Assembly: GCA_965223095.1 (NCBI GenBank)
Contig: OZ244979.1
Coordinates: forward strand, 2,790,001 to 2,854,000
Direction: 5' to 3'
From: J054 sp965223095
GTDB lineage: Bacteria; Pseudomonadota; Gammaproteobacteria; Steroidobacterales; GCA-2729495
DNA length: 64,000 nt
Below, piece after piece: positions 7,023 to 14,681 of the stretch. The translations under genes and the position numbers were made by a program. Position 1 is the first letter of the stretch, and each line of letters starts with the position of its first letter. The notes below the pieces were generated by a model. The model was given only the letters and a program-made list of their open reading frames with translations. It was not told the origin of the DNA and did not search any database.

Positions 7023-7289
7023 GGGTGCACTTGACGTGGCGTCGTAACCGCAGCCCGATTTTTCTCTAAGCCTTCAGCACCTTAGTCCCGCGTTTGCCCG
7101 ACGCGCTCTCGCTCTCCTAAAAAATTTTCCTAGAGACAGTTTAACACCCTAGCGTATTCATTCGTTTAGTGGCGTGCGGCGCAGCCGCATGATTAGGGGT
7201 GGCGGGTGGGCGTGAGCGCAGCGAACAGGCTGAACCACGCGGCAGCTTGGCTGGCGCACCTTAGGGGCCGCGCGCAGTGCGGCCGGCGG

Positions 7290-7411
7290 CCATTAAGACA
7301 TAGTGTAAATTATGCGGCGCGACAGCGCGGACGGCAGCGGCGTGGCGCCGACCGAGATACGAGGGACCGTGCCACGCCGCTGCTGCGCATAATTCCCAAC
7401 ATTATGTTTGA
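7290..7411. other. Large imperfect hairpin with dif-like arms (copy 1)
   Basis: Within ~500 non-coding bases beside the recombinase gene. A perfect 13-bp inverted repeat (GCAGCGGCGTGGC 7334-7346, GCCACGCCGCTGC 7371-7383) is nested inside a second pair, attatgcg...cgcataat, and an outer pair near acatagtg...cattatgt. The left outer arm (7293-7320) reads like a Xer site with 11-6-11 spacing: TTAAGACATAG, six bases, TTATGCGGCGC. The right arm has TGCGCATAA and TTATGTTTGAT separated by nine bases. It could be the recombinase attachment site, a folded single-strand site or the origin for the primase. The function is inferred. Confidence 0.5.
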
Positions 7412-7424
7412 TGGCCGCCCAAAG

Positions 7425-7438
7425 CCCCCTTCAGGGGG
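7425..7438. terminator. Short GC hairpin downstream of recombinase gene (copy 1)
   Basis: CCCCCT-TC-AGGGGG, a six-pair stem with a two-base loop, about 85 bases beyond the recombinase stop on its 3' side. No long T-run follows, so termination is only a guess. An identical hairpin lies at 13522-13535. Confidence 0.35.
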
Positions 7439-7520
7439 ATGGGGGGTGAGCAGGGTGCGGCGGGCGGCTTGCTGCGGGAGGCGTCAGTACCGGACGCATT
7501 GCAAGCCGCATGACGCGCGG

Positions 7521-8582
7521 TCAGTCAGCGTCGTGCTCGACATCGGTATTCGCTTCTGCGTCGAGCGCATCCCACACGTCCTGCTCGGTCGGTTCAGCGT
7601 CATCGATAGCTTTTGCCTGTCGCAAGGCACGGGCCGGATGCGTCGCCGTGTGGATTTCCTTCAACTTGTGGATCGCGACGTGCGTGTAGATCTCCGTCGT
7701 CGACAACATCGAGTGGCCCAACATCTGTTGGATAAAACGGATGTCCGCGCCGTTTTCCAGCATTAACGTTGCCATCGTGTGACGGAACAGGTGACACGAA
7801 CCCGTTTTGTTCAGGTTCGCTTGCTTCACGTACTTCTTCACCGCACGACTCACTTTATGCGGATCCAGCGCTTTGCCGGTCTCGTCCAGGAACAGGTGAT
7901 TCGGGCTTCTCGGTAACGCGTGATGCACACGCACGTCATCGACGTAGCGTTCGATCCATTGCAGCGCACGTTCGCCGATCGGTACGAACCGGTCCTTCCT
8001 GCCTTTCCCTTGCCGGACCGCGATCACGCCGGCACCGGTGTTCACGTCATCGAGTTGCAGGTTAATGACCTCCTGTCGTCTGATCCCGGTTGAGTACAGC
8101 ACTTCGAGGATTGCACGATCTCTAATGCCAGCATCGGTGTCGATGTCGGGTTGCGTGAGGACCCGTTCCGCTTCCTCAACGGTCAGCGTGTGTTTCGGTA
8201 ACCGCTTTTCCGGTTTTGGGAGTTCCAGTTCACTGGCAGGATTTGTCAGGATCAAGTTCTCGCGCATCAGGAACTTAAACCAGGTTCTAACCGCCGTTAA
8301 GCGATTGCGCTGGCTGGCCACCGACAACGGTTTACCGCTGCGACTCAGTGCGTGATACAGATAACGTTGATAACGCTGCAACACCGGCCGGGTGATCTGC
8401 TCGATCCGCTCGATACCGCGTTCATGACACCACTCGATGAACCACGTGATCGAGGCGTGTTTGTACTGCACGGATTGTTCAGCGTAGTGCTGCGCATGCA
8501 GTTGTTCTTTGTAAGCCAGTGCATAGGCTTCCAGCGAACACGGGTCACTGGGTTTTGGAACGTCACGTGCCACATACGGCAT
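7521..8582 (-). CDS. Tyrosine recombinase (copy 1)
   Basis: 353-residue phage-type/XerCD-like integrase. The N-terminal SAM-like core-binding domain (~15-110) is followed by the catalytic domain with Arg168 in STGIRRQE, the GKGRKDR hairpin, H264-x-x-R267 (HLFRH), His290 (LGH) and nucleophile Tyr299 (EIYTH). All catalytic residues are present. The C-terminal tail is acidic. It lies 2 nt downstream of the primase gene, so the two are likely one transcript. I see no IntI-specific insertion that would mark an integron integrase. Its likely substrate is the adjacent hairpin region or the junction motif at the unit ends; this is inference. Confidence 0.9.
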   Translation of the reverse strand: MPYVARDVPKPSDPCSLEAYALAYKEQLHAQHYAEQSVQYKHASITWFIEWCHERGIERIEQITRPVLQRYQRYLYHALSRSGKPLSVASQRNRLTAVRTWFKFLMRENLILTNPASELELPKPEKRLPKHTLTVEEAERVLTQPDIDTDAGIRDRAILEVLYSTGIRRQEVINLQLDDVNTGAGVIAVRQGKGRKDRFVPIGERALQWIERYVDDVRVHHALPRSPNHLFLDETGKALDPHKVSRAVKKYVKQANLNKTGSCHLFRHTMATLMLENGADIRFIQQMLGHSMLSTTEIYTHVAIHKLKEIHTATHPARALRQAKAIDDAEPTEQDVWDALDAEANTDVEHDAD

Positions 8583-8584
8583 CG

Positions 8585-11500
8585 TTATTCCTGCGGTGCC
8601 AGGGCATCAGCGGCTAAAGCGGACGATCCGCCGTTACGTTGCGACGGCACTGAAGTGCATCCCGCAACGTGCACCGCCGCACCGGCCGCGAGGCTCGCGG
8701 GTAAATCGTCTGCAGCCATTGTTGCAACTGTATTTGAAGCCGATGCGTCGGCACCGCAAGCAGGCCGCAAGCTAGGTGCAAGGTCACCGTTTGAGACCGC
8801 GAGGTCGGGTGTCGTAGTCGGTGCTGTTAAGTCCTCCACGTCGATCAGGCCCATCAACTGCGGCCGGTCCGCACTTGTATCCCCGTCGAAGACCAGCTCG
8901 TACACGAAGCGCTGACCGTTCCTGCCGTGATGCACCAACACGTATTCCAGGCTTACCAACCGTTCCAGGTGCACCCGCACCTGCGTGTCGGATAACCCTA
9001 CCGCCTCGCGCAGTTCCCGGCGGGTAAAGCGCACATCCGCCGCGCGTACCCCTTCACGCTCCCGTTGCTCGTTCACGTAGTCCCGCAGCTGTTGCAGGAG
9101 TTTCCGCGTCGGCGGCGGCAGCTCGTCCAGCGAACGGCCCAGCACCTCGTGCGCAAGTCGATTGGCCAAGGCGATGTCTGCTTTCGTCACCTCAACGTAG
9201 TCGAGCACCTGGCCGTCACGTCGAACGGTTTTGAGCTCGCGCTGATACTGATGCAACAACGCAATGGCATCGATCAGGGTCAGGTACTTTTCATGATCGC
9301 GTCGGGTACGGGTGCGCCGATCCGCGAAGGCCAGTTGTTCGGCATAGGGATTCACCACGGCTAAGGGTTTGAGCAGGCGCTGCGCGTTTTGATGATCGGT
9401 GAGTAACTGTTCGGCGCTCGTGCTTTGCAGTAAGCCCACAAGCGTCCGTGATTCCCGCTGCCGTTGTTGGATCGCCGCGGTCTGTTCGCGACTTTCGTTG
9501 ATCGTCAACACCACACACCGGTTCAGCAGCTCTTCATCCAGATCGATGGCCGTGGTCGTTAAGAACAGCATCACCGGGCCTTCGACGCGGTATTCCTCGG
9601 TGACCAGCTTGCCGGTCTGCGGGTCTTTACCGGTACTCGCGATGGTGAGTTCACCCTGGCTTTGCAGCAGCTTCAGTGCATACGCCGCCTGGCGCACGCC
9701 CTCTTCTTCGGCGATGCCGAGGACTTTGTGTTTGAGATTGGTCTCACCCAGATAGAACAGGCTTTGCCCCGTCATCGCCGAGTACTGCACCCGGTCCTCG
9801 ACCGGGATAAACCGCAGCACCGCGTCCATCAACGCACTCTTGCCCGCCGCACTGGTGCTCTGCACGATGATGGCCAGCGGATGCGCAAGTTTCCGTGACA
9901 CCGCGGCCAGGTACCCCACCAACGCATTCTCAGGTTCCCCGACCAGACCGGCCGATGCGAAGTCATCGATAATTCGGCGTGTTAGGTTCGGGTCGCGGAG
10001 TAATTCAAGCGCGCGGGCGCGTTCGTCTTCATCCAGTGTGTAGGCCGTCGGTTCGGTGGGTTTCAGAGCCTCTTGGATGGCGTTGTCCTGCAAGCCTTCC
10101 AGTTGCAACAGCAACTGGCCCAGGTCGCGCTGGATCACCGCCTCTTCCACGCCGCACTCGACAGCGGCGAGTTTGGCAAAGGCCTGGCGATGCTTGCTGC
10201 TGTACAGATCGAAGGTGTCCACGTGGACCGCTTCATCCAGCTGCAGCAGCACGTTCACCTTGAGCACCTCGTAGCTGGTGTTCTTTTGCAGACCACGTAC
10301 TCGGTAACGACGCGGACCAAAGGCCAACGTCACTTCGTGCTCACTCACCTGCGGTTCAACCGCATCCACCGGCGTCGGCGGCACCGCTTGCGCGGGCAAC
10401 AACTCAGAAGGGTTTTCAGCGGCTAAAGCAGGATGGTCATCCGCGTTGTTGCCGGGCTTTTCTTCTTTAGCTGCTACCGACACAGCTTCCGGTTTGTTGC
10501 TGATCGTTTCGCGTGCCGGTGCGGCACCGCCACCTAGCCATTCGGCACTGCGGATCACCACGCCCAGGCTTTTTCTGGCCGGCTGCACCTCACAGGCGTA
10601 CTGGTTCGCGTCCATCCCCTTCGGGAACAGCACACGGTAGCAACCCAAGCCTTCCGCCTGCAGTTTTTTAGCCAGCTTTGCTGCGGCCTGATTGCCCGCT
10701 TTATCCCGGTCATAGGCAATGAGCACACGTTGCACGCCACAGACCTTGAACGCATCCAGGTGTTCATCCGTGAACCCACCCACGCCGAAGCTCGCCGTGA
10801 CGTTTTTATAGCCTGCGGACCAGAACGTCAGCGCATCGATCAACGATTCACACAGGATGACTTCAGTTTGATCTTGCAGGCCATCGAGATTGAACACCCC
10901 GGCATGCGGGCCCGGCAGGTACAGGTGCAGCGGCGTGCCCTTGCGCAGGTTCGGCGTGATCTTGCGCCCATACAGCTCGACCACCTCGCCGGACTCGTTC
11001 AGCACCGGGATCACGAGCGAACCGTTAAAGTGCTCGTGGCCGGACGGGCGCACCACACCGAGCTCTTGCAAGCGATTTCGGATCGCCGCCCCGGCCTTCA
11101 CCTGTTTGGGTGGCAACCGATAACCCAACGTGCGATTGGCAAAGCCGAGCTTGAACGTGTCGATCAGGGCCGGGTCGTCCAGGCCACGGGATTTAAGATA
11201 CTTAAGTGCCTCGGGGCTTTGCTTGAGCGTGCGGTGGTAAAAATCCACCACCCGAGCCAGCAACGGTGCATCGGCCAGCTCGGCATCCAGATCGCCGGCC
11301 AGGTGCCGCTTCGTCGAGTACGTAGCGACCTTATCCTTTTTGCCCGCCGTTGGCGCAGCTAAAGCAGAACCGGCCTGCAACAGCTCAACCGCATGCCGGA
11401 ACGACACGCCCTGGCTTTGCATCACCCAGTCGATGGCTGTGCCACCCGTCTGGCAGGCACCTAAGCAGTGCCAGAGGTTTTTCGCAGGCGTCACCACCAG

Positions 11501-11647
11501 GCTGGGCTCGTGATCGTCGTGGAACGGGCACAGCCCGATTCGATCCGCGCCGTGGGCTTTAAGCGTCACCCCGGCCGATTCGACCAGAGCCACCAGGTCC
11601 GTCGCCGCTTTCAGCCGCTCAAGCTCAGATTTTGGGATTCGTGCCAT
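8585..11647 (-). CDS. Primase-helicase-like replication protein (copy 1)
   Basis: 1020 residues. A DnaG-type CHC2 zinc finger sits at the N-terminus (C40, H43, C61, C65; LCPFHDDHEPS and WHCLGACQTGG). A Toprim domain follows at ~255-330 (ILCESLIDAL with the Glu, AYDRDKAG with the DxD). A proline-rich linker leads to a P-loop ATPase domain with Walker A STSAAGKSAL at ~600 and a Walker B-like LGIAEEEG. A winged-helix-like region near 860-920 (RRELREAVGLSDTQVRVHLERL) precedes the C-terminus. The domain mix is that of replication proteins of satellite phages and small mobile elements, so I infer self-replication or copy-up of an excised circle. Confidence 0.85.
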   Translation of the reverse strand: MARIPKSELERLKAATDLVALVESAGVTLKAHGADRIGLCPFHDDHEPSLVVTPAKNLWHCLGACQTGGTAIDWVMQSQGVSFRHAVELLQAGSALAAPTAGKKDKVATYSTKRHLAGDLDAELADAPLLARVVDFYHRTLKQSPEALKYLKSRGLDDPALIDTFKLGFANRTLGYRLPPKQVKAGAAIRNRLQELGVVRPSGHEHFNGSLVIPVLNESGEVVELYGRKITPNLRKGTPLHLYLPGPHAGVFNLDGLQDQTEVILCESLIDALTFWSAGYKNVTASFGVGGFTDEHLDAFKVCGVQRVLIAYDRDKAGNQAAAKLAKKLQAEGLGCYRVLFPKGMDANQYACEVQPARKSLGVVIRSAEWLGGGAAPARETISNKPEAVSVAAKEEKPGNNADDHPALAAENPSELLPAQAVPPTPVDAVEPQVSEHEVTLAFGPRRYRVRGLQKNTSYEVLKVNVLLQLDEAVHVDTFDLYSSKHRQAFAKLAAVECGVEEAVIQRDLGQLLLQLEGLQDNAIQEALKPTEPTAYTLDEDERARALELLRDPNLTRRIIDDFASAGLVGEPENALVGYLAAVSRKLAHPLAIIVQSTSAAGKSALMDAVLRFIPVEDRVQYSAMTGQSLFYLGETNLKHKVLGIAEEEGVRQAAYALKLLQSQGELTIASTGKDPQTGKLVTEEYRVEGPVMLFLTTTAIDLDEELLNRCVVLTINESREQTAAIQQRQRESRTLVGLLQSTSAEQLLTDHQNAQRLLKPLAVVNPYAEQLAFADRRTRTRRDHEKYLTLIDAIALLHQYQRELKTVRRDGQVLDYVEVTKADIALANRLAHEVLGRSLDELPPPTRKLLQQLRDYVNEQREREGVRAADVRFTRRELREAVGLSDTQVRVHLERLVSLEYVLVHHGRNGQRFVYELVFDGDTSADRPQLMGLIDVEDLTAPTTTPDLAVSNGDLAPSLRPACGADASASNTVATMAADDLPASLAAGAAVHVAGCTSVPSQRNGGSSALAADALAPQE

Positions 11648-11704
11648 AAACCACCCCTGCCGCTAAAACCTGTCAAGACCCTAAAGCAAAAAATAACTCG
11701 GTTG

Positions 11705-11716
11705 CAGAGTACTCTG
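11705..11716. promoter_or_regulatory. 12-bp palindrome in divergent promoter region (copy 1)
   Basis: CAGAGTACTCTG, a perfect palindrome midway between the divergently transcribed primase (starting 11647) and HTH gene (11763). A related half, gagtattg, follows at 11722-11729. The likely operator of the HTH regulator, controlling both promoters; inferred from position and symmetry. Confidence 0.5.
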
Positions 11717-11762
11717 TTTACGAGTATTGTCAACTCCGTTCACGCAACCCGGAGATATGCTC

Positions 11763-12155
11763 ATGGCGTCTTTACTGCACAGGATCACCGCGGTGACGCC
11801 CCAGGACGAACGTTTCTATCAGGCATTGGGACAACGCCTGGCCAGCCATCGCAAGGCTGCAGGGCTGACCCAAGTGGTACTCGCCGAACGCCTCGGCGTC
11901 TCCCAGCAGACCCTCGCCCACTACGAGGGCGGGAGGTTGAGGATTTCAGTCGCGATGCTGACCGCAGCGGCTAAAGAACTCGGCGCGGCTGTCGAGGAAC
12001 TGCTCGGCCAGGCGGCTAAAAAGGGCAACGGCAAACGCGGGCCGGCGCCAAAGTTACAACGCCAGATCGATCAGATCAGGCAGTTACCGAGATCGCGGCA
12101 GCGGTTTGTGATGGATATGCTGGATACCGTCATCAGGCAGGAAAGTGGGGGGTGA
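11763..12155 (+). CDS. HTH (Xre/Cro-type) regulator of the element (copy 1)
   Basis: About 130 residues. A lambda-repressor-like HTH lies at ~20-75 (GQRLASHRKAAGLTQVVLAE, then GVSQQTLAHYEGGRLRISV), followed by a basic linker GKRGPAPKLQRQ and a C-terminal helix. I chose the ATG at 11763 (MASLLHR) because GGAG lies about eight bases upstream; an ATG at 11757 is the alternative. It is the only plus-strand gene of the array and is divergent from the primase. It probably represses the primase-recombinase operon and itself. Confidence 0.85.
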   Translation: MASLLHRITAVTPQDERFYQALGQRLASHRKAAGLTQVVLAERLGVSQQTLAHYEGGRLRISVAMLTAAAKELGAAVEELLGQAAKKGNGKRGPAPKLQRQIDQIRQLPRSRQRFVMDMLDTVIRQESGG

Positions 12156-12170
12156 TTCAGCTAATTAGGA

Positions 12171-12578
12171 TTACTCGTCGATACTCATTTCAAGTAACAA
12201 CAGATACGAAGGCTCATTGATCTTAGGCACCTGAAAAGAATGTGCTTTGAGGCTCTGTATTGCAGATCTAATAATCCGCTCATTCGGAAAAAACCGGACG
12301 ACAGAAATACTCTCTGCTTTACCTTCATCGCTAATGGTAAACCGAAGCAAAGCACAAAAGTACTCGTCGCCTGCTCGTACAACACTACCACCTGCTATAA
12401 CTGGCGCATCTTGGATTACTAGATCGCGCGTCTTACTAACTACGCCCCACTCCGAATCCAGGACACAACAGCTCTTACCATCATGATCTAGAGGGTCTGC
12501 GTAACCGACCACCGCGAATCCGGTAGCCAAGACGAAAACAATACCCTTCAATATCATCAGCCCGTCAGCAAGCATCAT
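12171..12578 (-). CDS. Immunity F, TonB-C-terminal-like periplasmic protein (copy 1)
   Basis: 135 residues from the ATG at 12576-12578, which overlaps the end of tip F. The N-terminus MMLADGLMILKGIVFVLATG leads to a signal peptide ending near VGYA. The mature part has a CC pair, then ALLRFTISDEGKAESISVVR, then AIQSLKAHSFQVP. The pattern 'F.I...G....I.V......(x)A..A(L/I)..L....F..P' resembles the TonB C-terminal fold. I infer a periplasmic immunity protein on a TonB-C-like scaffold. It converges on the HTH gene, with only 15 bases between the stops. Confidence 0.6.
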   Translation of the reverse strand: MMLADGLMILKGIVFVLATGFAVVGYADPLDHDGKSCCVLDSEWGVVSKTRDLVIQDAPVIAGGSVVRAGDEYFCALLRFTISDEGKAESISVVRFFPNERIIRSAIQSLKAHSFQVPKINEPSYLLLLEMSIDE

Positions 12579-13119
12579 TCTCAGCGAAATAGCTGCATCG
12601 CCTTGGTAATTGTTTGTATTGCCGGAATACGTTTTCATATTTTTGGACAGTTTGGATTTCATTGATTCTTGATGCATTGAAGCCTCCAACTGTCAACGGT
12701 TTAAGCACATGGCCAATTTCGTGCGCAAATTGCGTACCCAAAGTAGCGCTATTAAGACCATCTCCCGGGATACGGGTTCCCGTCGCGATGTAACTAGTTA
12801 GATCGGTTGTATAAAAAATTTGGCGGCCAACATCGTCGGTATAAAACCAAAGATCAGAATTATCGGTCAGGATCACGTCGATTTTTCCATTTGCAGCAAC
12901 GTCTGCTCGAAGTTGATCACCAATCGGGGAGTCCAATACTTCCCCAAGTGCGCGTTTAGTCGCTGCTGGAAACTCCGACGATGTCTGTGAATGCAAATCA
13001 CCATCGAAATGCTGGAAATGTTCATTTACATCCTGCGATAGACGGCTATCACGTGCCGCCTGAGCCCCACTCGCCACCGCCGCCGCAAACGCCGCATAGG
13101 CCGCCCCATTTGCAAAGAT
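12565..13119 (-). CDS. Orphan tip F, HEIGH metallopeptidase-like (duplicate of rhs tip)
   Basis: 184 codons from IFANGAAYAAFAAAVASGAQ, matching the last ~183 residues of the full-length rhs product. It carries FAHEIGHVLKPL with a downstream SRINEIQT that could supply the third zinc ligand. It has no core and no ATG at its head. A GTG at the junction end has no Shine-Dalgarno sequence. It arose with the 6.1-kb duplication and is presumably silent while the copy attached to rhs is active. Confidence 0.75.
   Translation of the reverse strand: MFANGAAYAAFAAAVASGAQAARDSRLSQDVNEHFQHFDGDLHSQTSSEFPAATKRALGEVLDSPIGDQLRADVAANGKIDVILTDNSDLWFYTDDVGRQIFYTTDLTSYIATGTRIPGDGLNSATLGTQFAHEIGHVLKPLTVGGFNASRINEIQTVQKYENVFRQYKQLPRRCSYFAENDAC
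13104..13116 (-). repeat. Junction motif, boundary between repeat copies
   Basis: ccccatttgcaaa at the exact point where tip F of copy 1 meets the non-coding end of copy 2. Confidence 0.9.
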
Positions 13120-13386
13120 GGGTGCACTTGACGTGGCGTCGTAACCGCAGCCCGATTTTTCTCTAAGCCTTCAGCACCTTAGTCCCGCGTTTGCCCGACG
13201 CGCTCTCGCTCTCCTAAAAAATTTTCCTAGAGACAGTTTAACACCCTAGCGTATTCATTCGTTTAGTGGCGTGCGGCGCAGCCGCATGATTAGGGGTGGC
13301 GGGTGGGCGTGAGCGCAGCGAACAGGCTGAACCACGCGGCAGCTTGGCTGGCGCACCTTAGGGGCCGCGCGCAGTGCGGCCGGCGG

Positions 13387-13508
13387 CCATTAAGACATAG
13401 TGTAAATTATGCGGCGCGACAGCGCGGACGGCAGCGGCGTGGCGCCGACCGAGATACGAGGGACCGTGCCACGCCGCTGCTGCGCATAATTCCCAACATT
13501 ATGTTTGA
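13387..13508. other. Large imperfect hairpin with dif-like arms (copy 2)
   Basis: The same structure as at 7290-7411, displaced by 6,097 bases, with the perfect 13-bp arms at 13431-13443 and 13468-13480. No base differences were noticed. Confidence 0.5.
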
Positions 13509-13617
13509 TGGCCGCCCAAAGCCCCCTTCAGGGGGATGGGGGGTGAGCAGGGTGCGGCGGGCGGCTTGCTGCGGGAGGCGTCAGTACCGGACGCATTGCA
13601 AGCCGCATGACGCGCGG

Positions 13618-14679
13618 TCAGTCAGCGTCGTGCTCGACATCGGTATTCGCTTCTGCGTCGAGCGCATCCCACACGTCCTGCTCGGTCGGTTCAGCGTCAT
13701 CGATAGCTTTTGCCTGTCGCAAGGCACGGGCCGGATGCGTCGCCGTGTGGATTTCCTTCAACTTGTGGATCGCGACGTGCGTGTAGATCTCCGTCGTCGA
13801 CAACATCGAGTGGCCCAACATCTGTTGGATAAAACGGATGTCCGCGCCGTTTTCCAGCATTAACGTTGCCATCGTGTGACGGAACAGGTGACACGAACCC
13901 GTTTTGTTCAGGTTCGCTTGCTTCACGTACTTCTTCACCGCACGACTCACTTTATGCGGATCCAGCGCTTTGCCGGTCTCGTCCAGGAACAGGTGATTCG
14001 GGCTTCTCGGTAACGCGTGATGCACACGCACGTCATCGACGTAGCGTTCGATCCATTGCAGCGCACGTTCGCCGATCGGTACGAACCGGTCCTTCCTGCC
14101 TTTCCCTTGCCGGACCGCGATCACGCCGGCACCGGTGTTCACGTCATCGAGTTGCAGGTTAATGACCTCCTGTCGTCTGATCCCGGTTGAGTACAGCACT
14201 TCGAGGATTGCACGATCTCTAATGCCAGCATCGGTGTCGATGTCGGGTTGCGTGAGGACCCGTTCCGCTTCCTCAACGGTCAGCGTGTGTTTCGGTAACC
14301 GCTTTTCCGGTTTTGGGAGTTCCAGTTCACTGGCAGGATTTGTCAGGATCAAGTTCTCGCGCATCAGGAACTTAAACCAGGTTCTAACCGCCGTTAAGCG
14401 ATTGCGCTGGCTGGCCACCGACAACGGTTTACCGCTGCGACTCAGTGCGTGATACAGATAACGTTGATAACGCTGCAACACCGGCCGGGTGATCTGCTCG
14501 ATCCGCTCGATACCGCGTTCATGACACCACTCGATGAACCACGTGATCGAGGCGTGTTTGTACTGCACGGATTGTTCAGCGTAGTGCTGCGCATGCAGTT
14601 GTTCTTTGTAAGCCAGTGCATAGGCTTCCAGCGAACACGGGTCACTGGGTTTTGGAACGTCACGTGCCACATACGGCAT
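13618..14679 (-). CDS. Tyrosine recombinase (copy 2)
   Basis: Same translation as the 7521-8582 gene across all 353 residues, including R168, H264, R267, H290 and Y299. Both copies appear intact, so the locus could encode two doses of recombinase. Its orientation and its 2-nt spacing to the primase are also the same. Confidence 0.9.
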   Translation of the reverse strand: MPYVARDVPKPSDPCSLEAYALAYKEQLHAQHYAEQSVQYKHASITWFIEWCHERGIERIEQITRPVLQRYQRYLYHALSRSGKPLSVASQRNRLTAVRTWFKFLMRENLILTNPASELELPKPEKRLPKHTLTVEEAERVLTQPDIDTDAGIRDRAILEVLYSTGIRRQEVINLQLDDVNTGAGVIAVRQGKGRKDRFVPIGERALQWIERYVDDVRVHHALPRSPNHLFLDETGKALDPHKVSRAVKKYVKQANLNKTGSCHLFRHTMATLMLENGADIRFIQQMLGHSMLSTTEIYTHVAIHKLKEIHTATHPARALRQAKAIDDAEPTEQDVWDALDAEANTDVEHDAD

Positions 14680-14681
14680 CG

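Larger units (their letters stand above)
7007..13103. repeat. 6,097-bp tandem repeat, copy 1
   Basis: The first of two direct copies. It contains, from left to right, the junction motif, a structured non-coding region, tyrosine recombinase, primase-helicase, HTH gene, immunity F and tip F. The genes compared have the same translations as copy 2 and every landmark is displaced by exactly 6,097 bases. The copy starts at the ccccatttgcaaa motif at 7007 and ends one base before the same motif at 13104. Confidence 0.95.

Noticed and set aside
7521..8582. Idea that the tyrosine recombinase is the integron integrase serving the attC cluster
   Set aside because: It lies about 30 kb away inside the Rhs array, and I see no IntI-specific insertion; its own hairpin region is a better partner.
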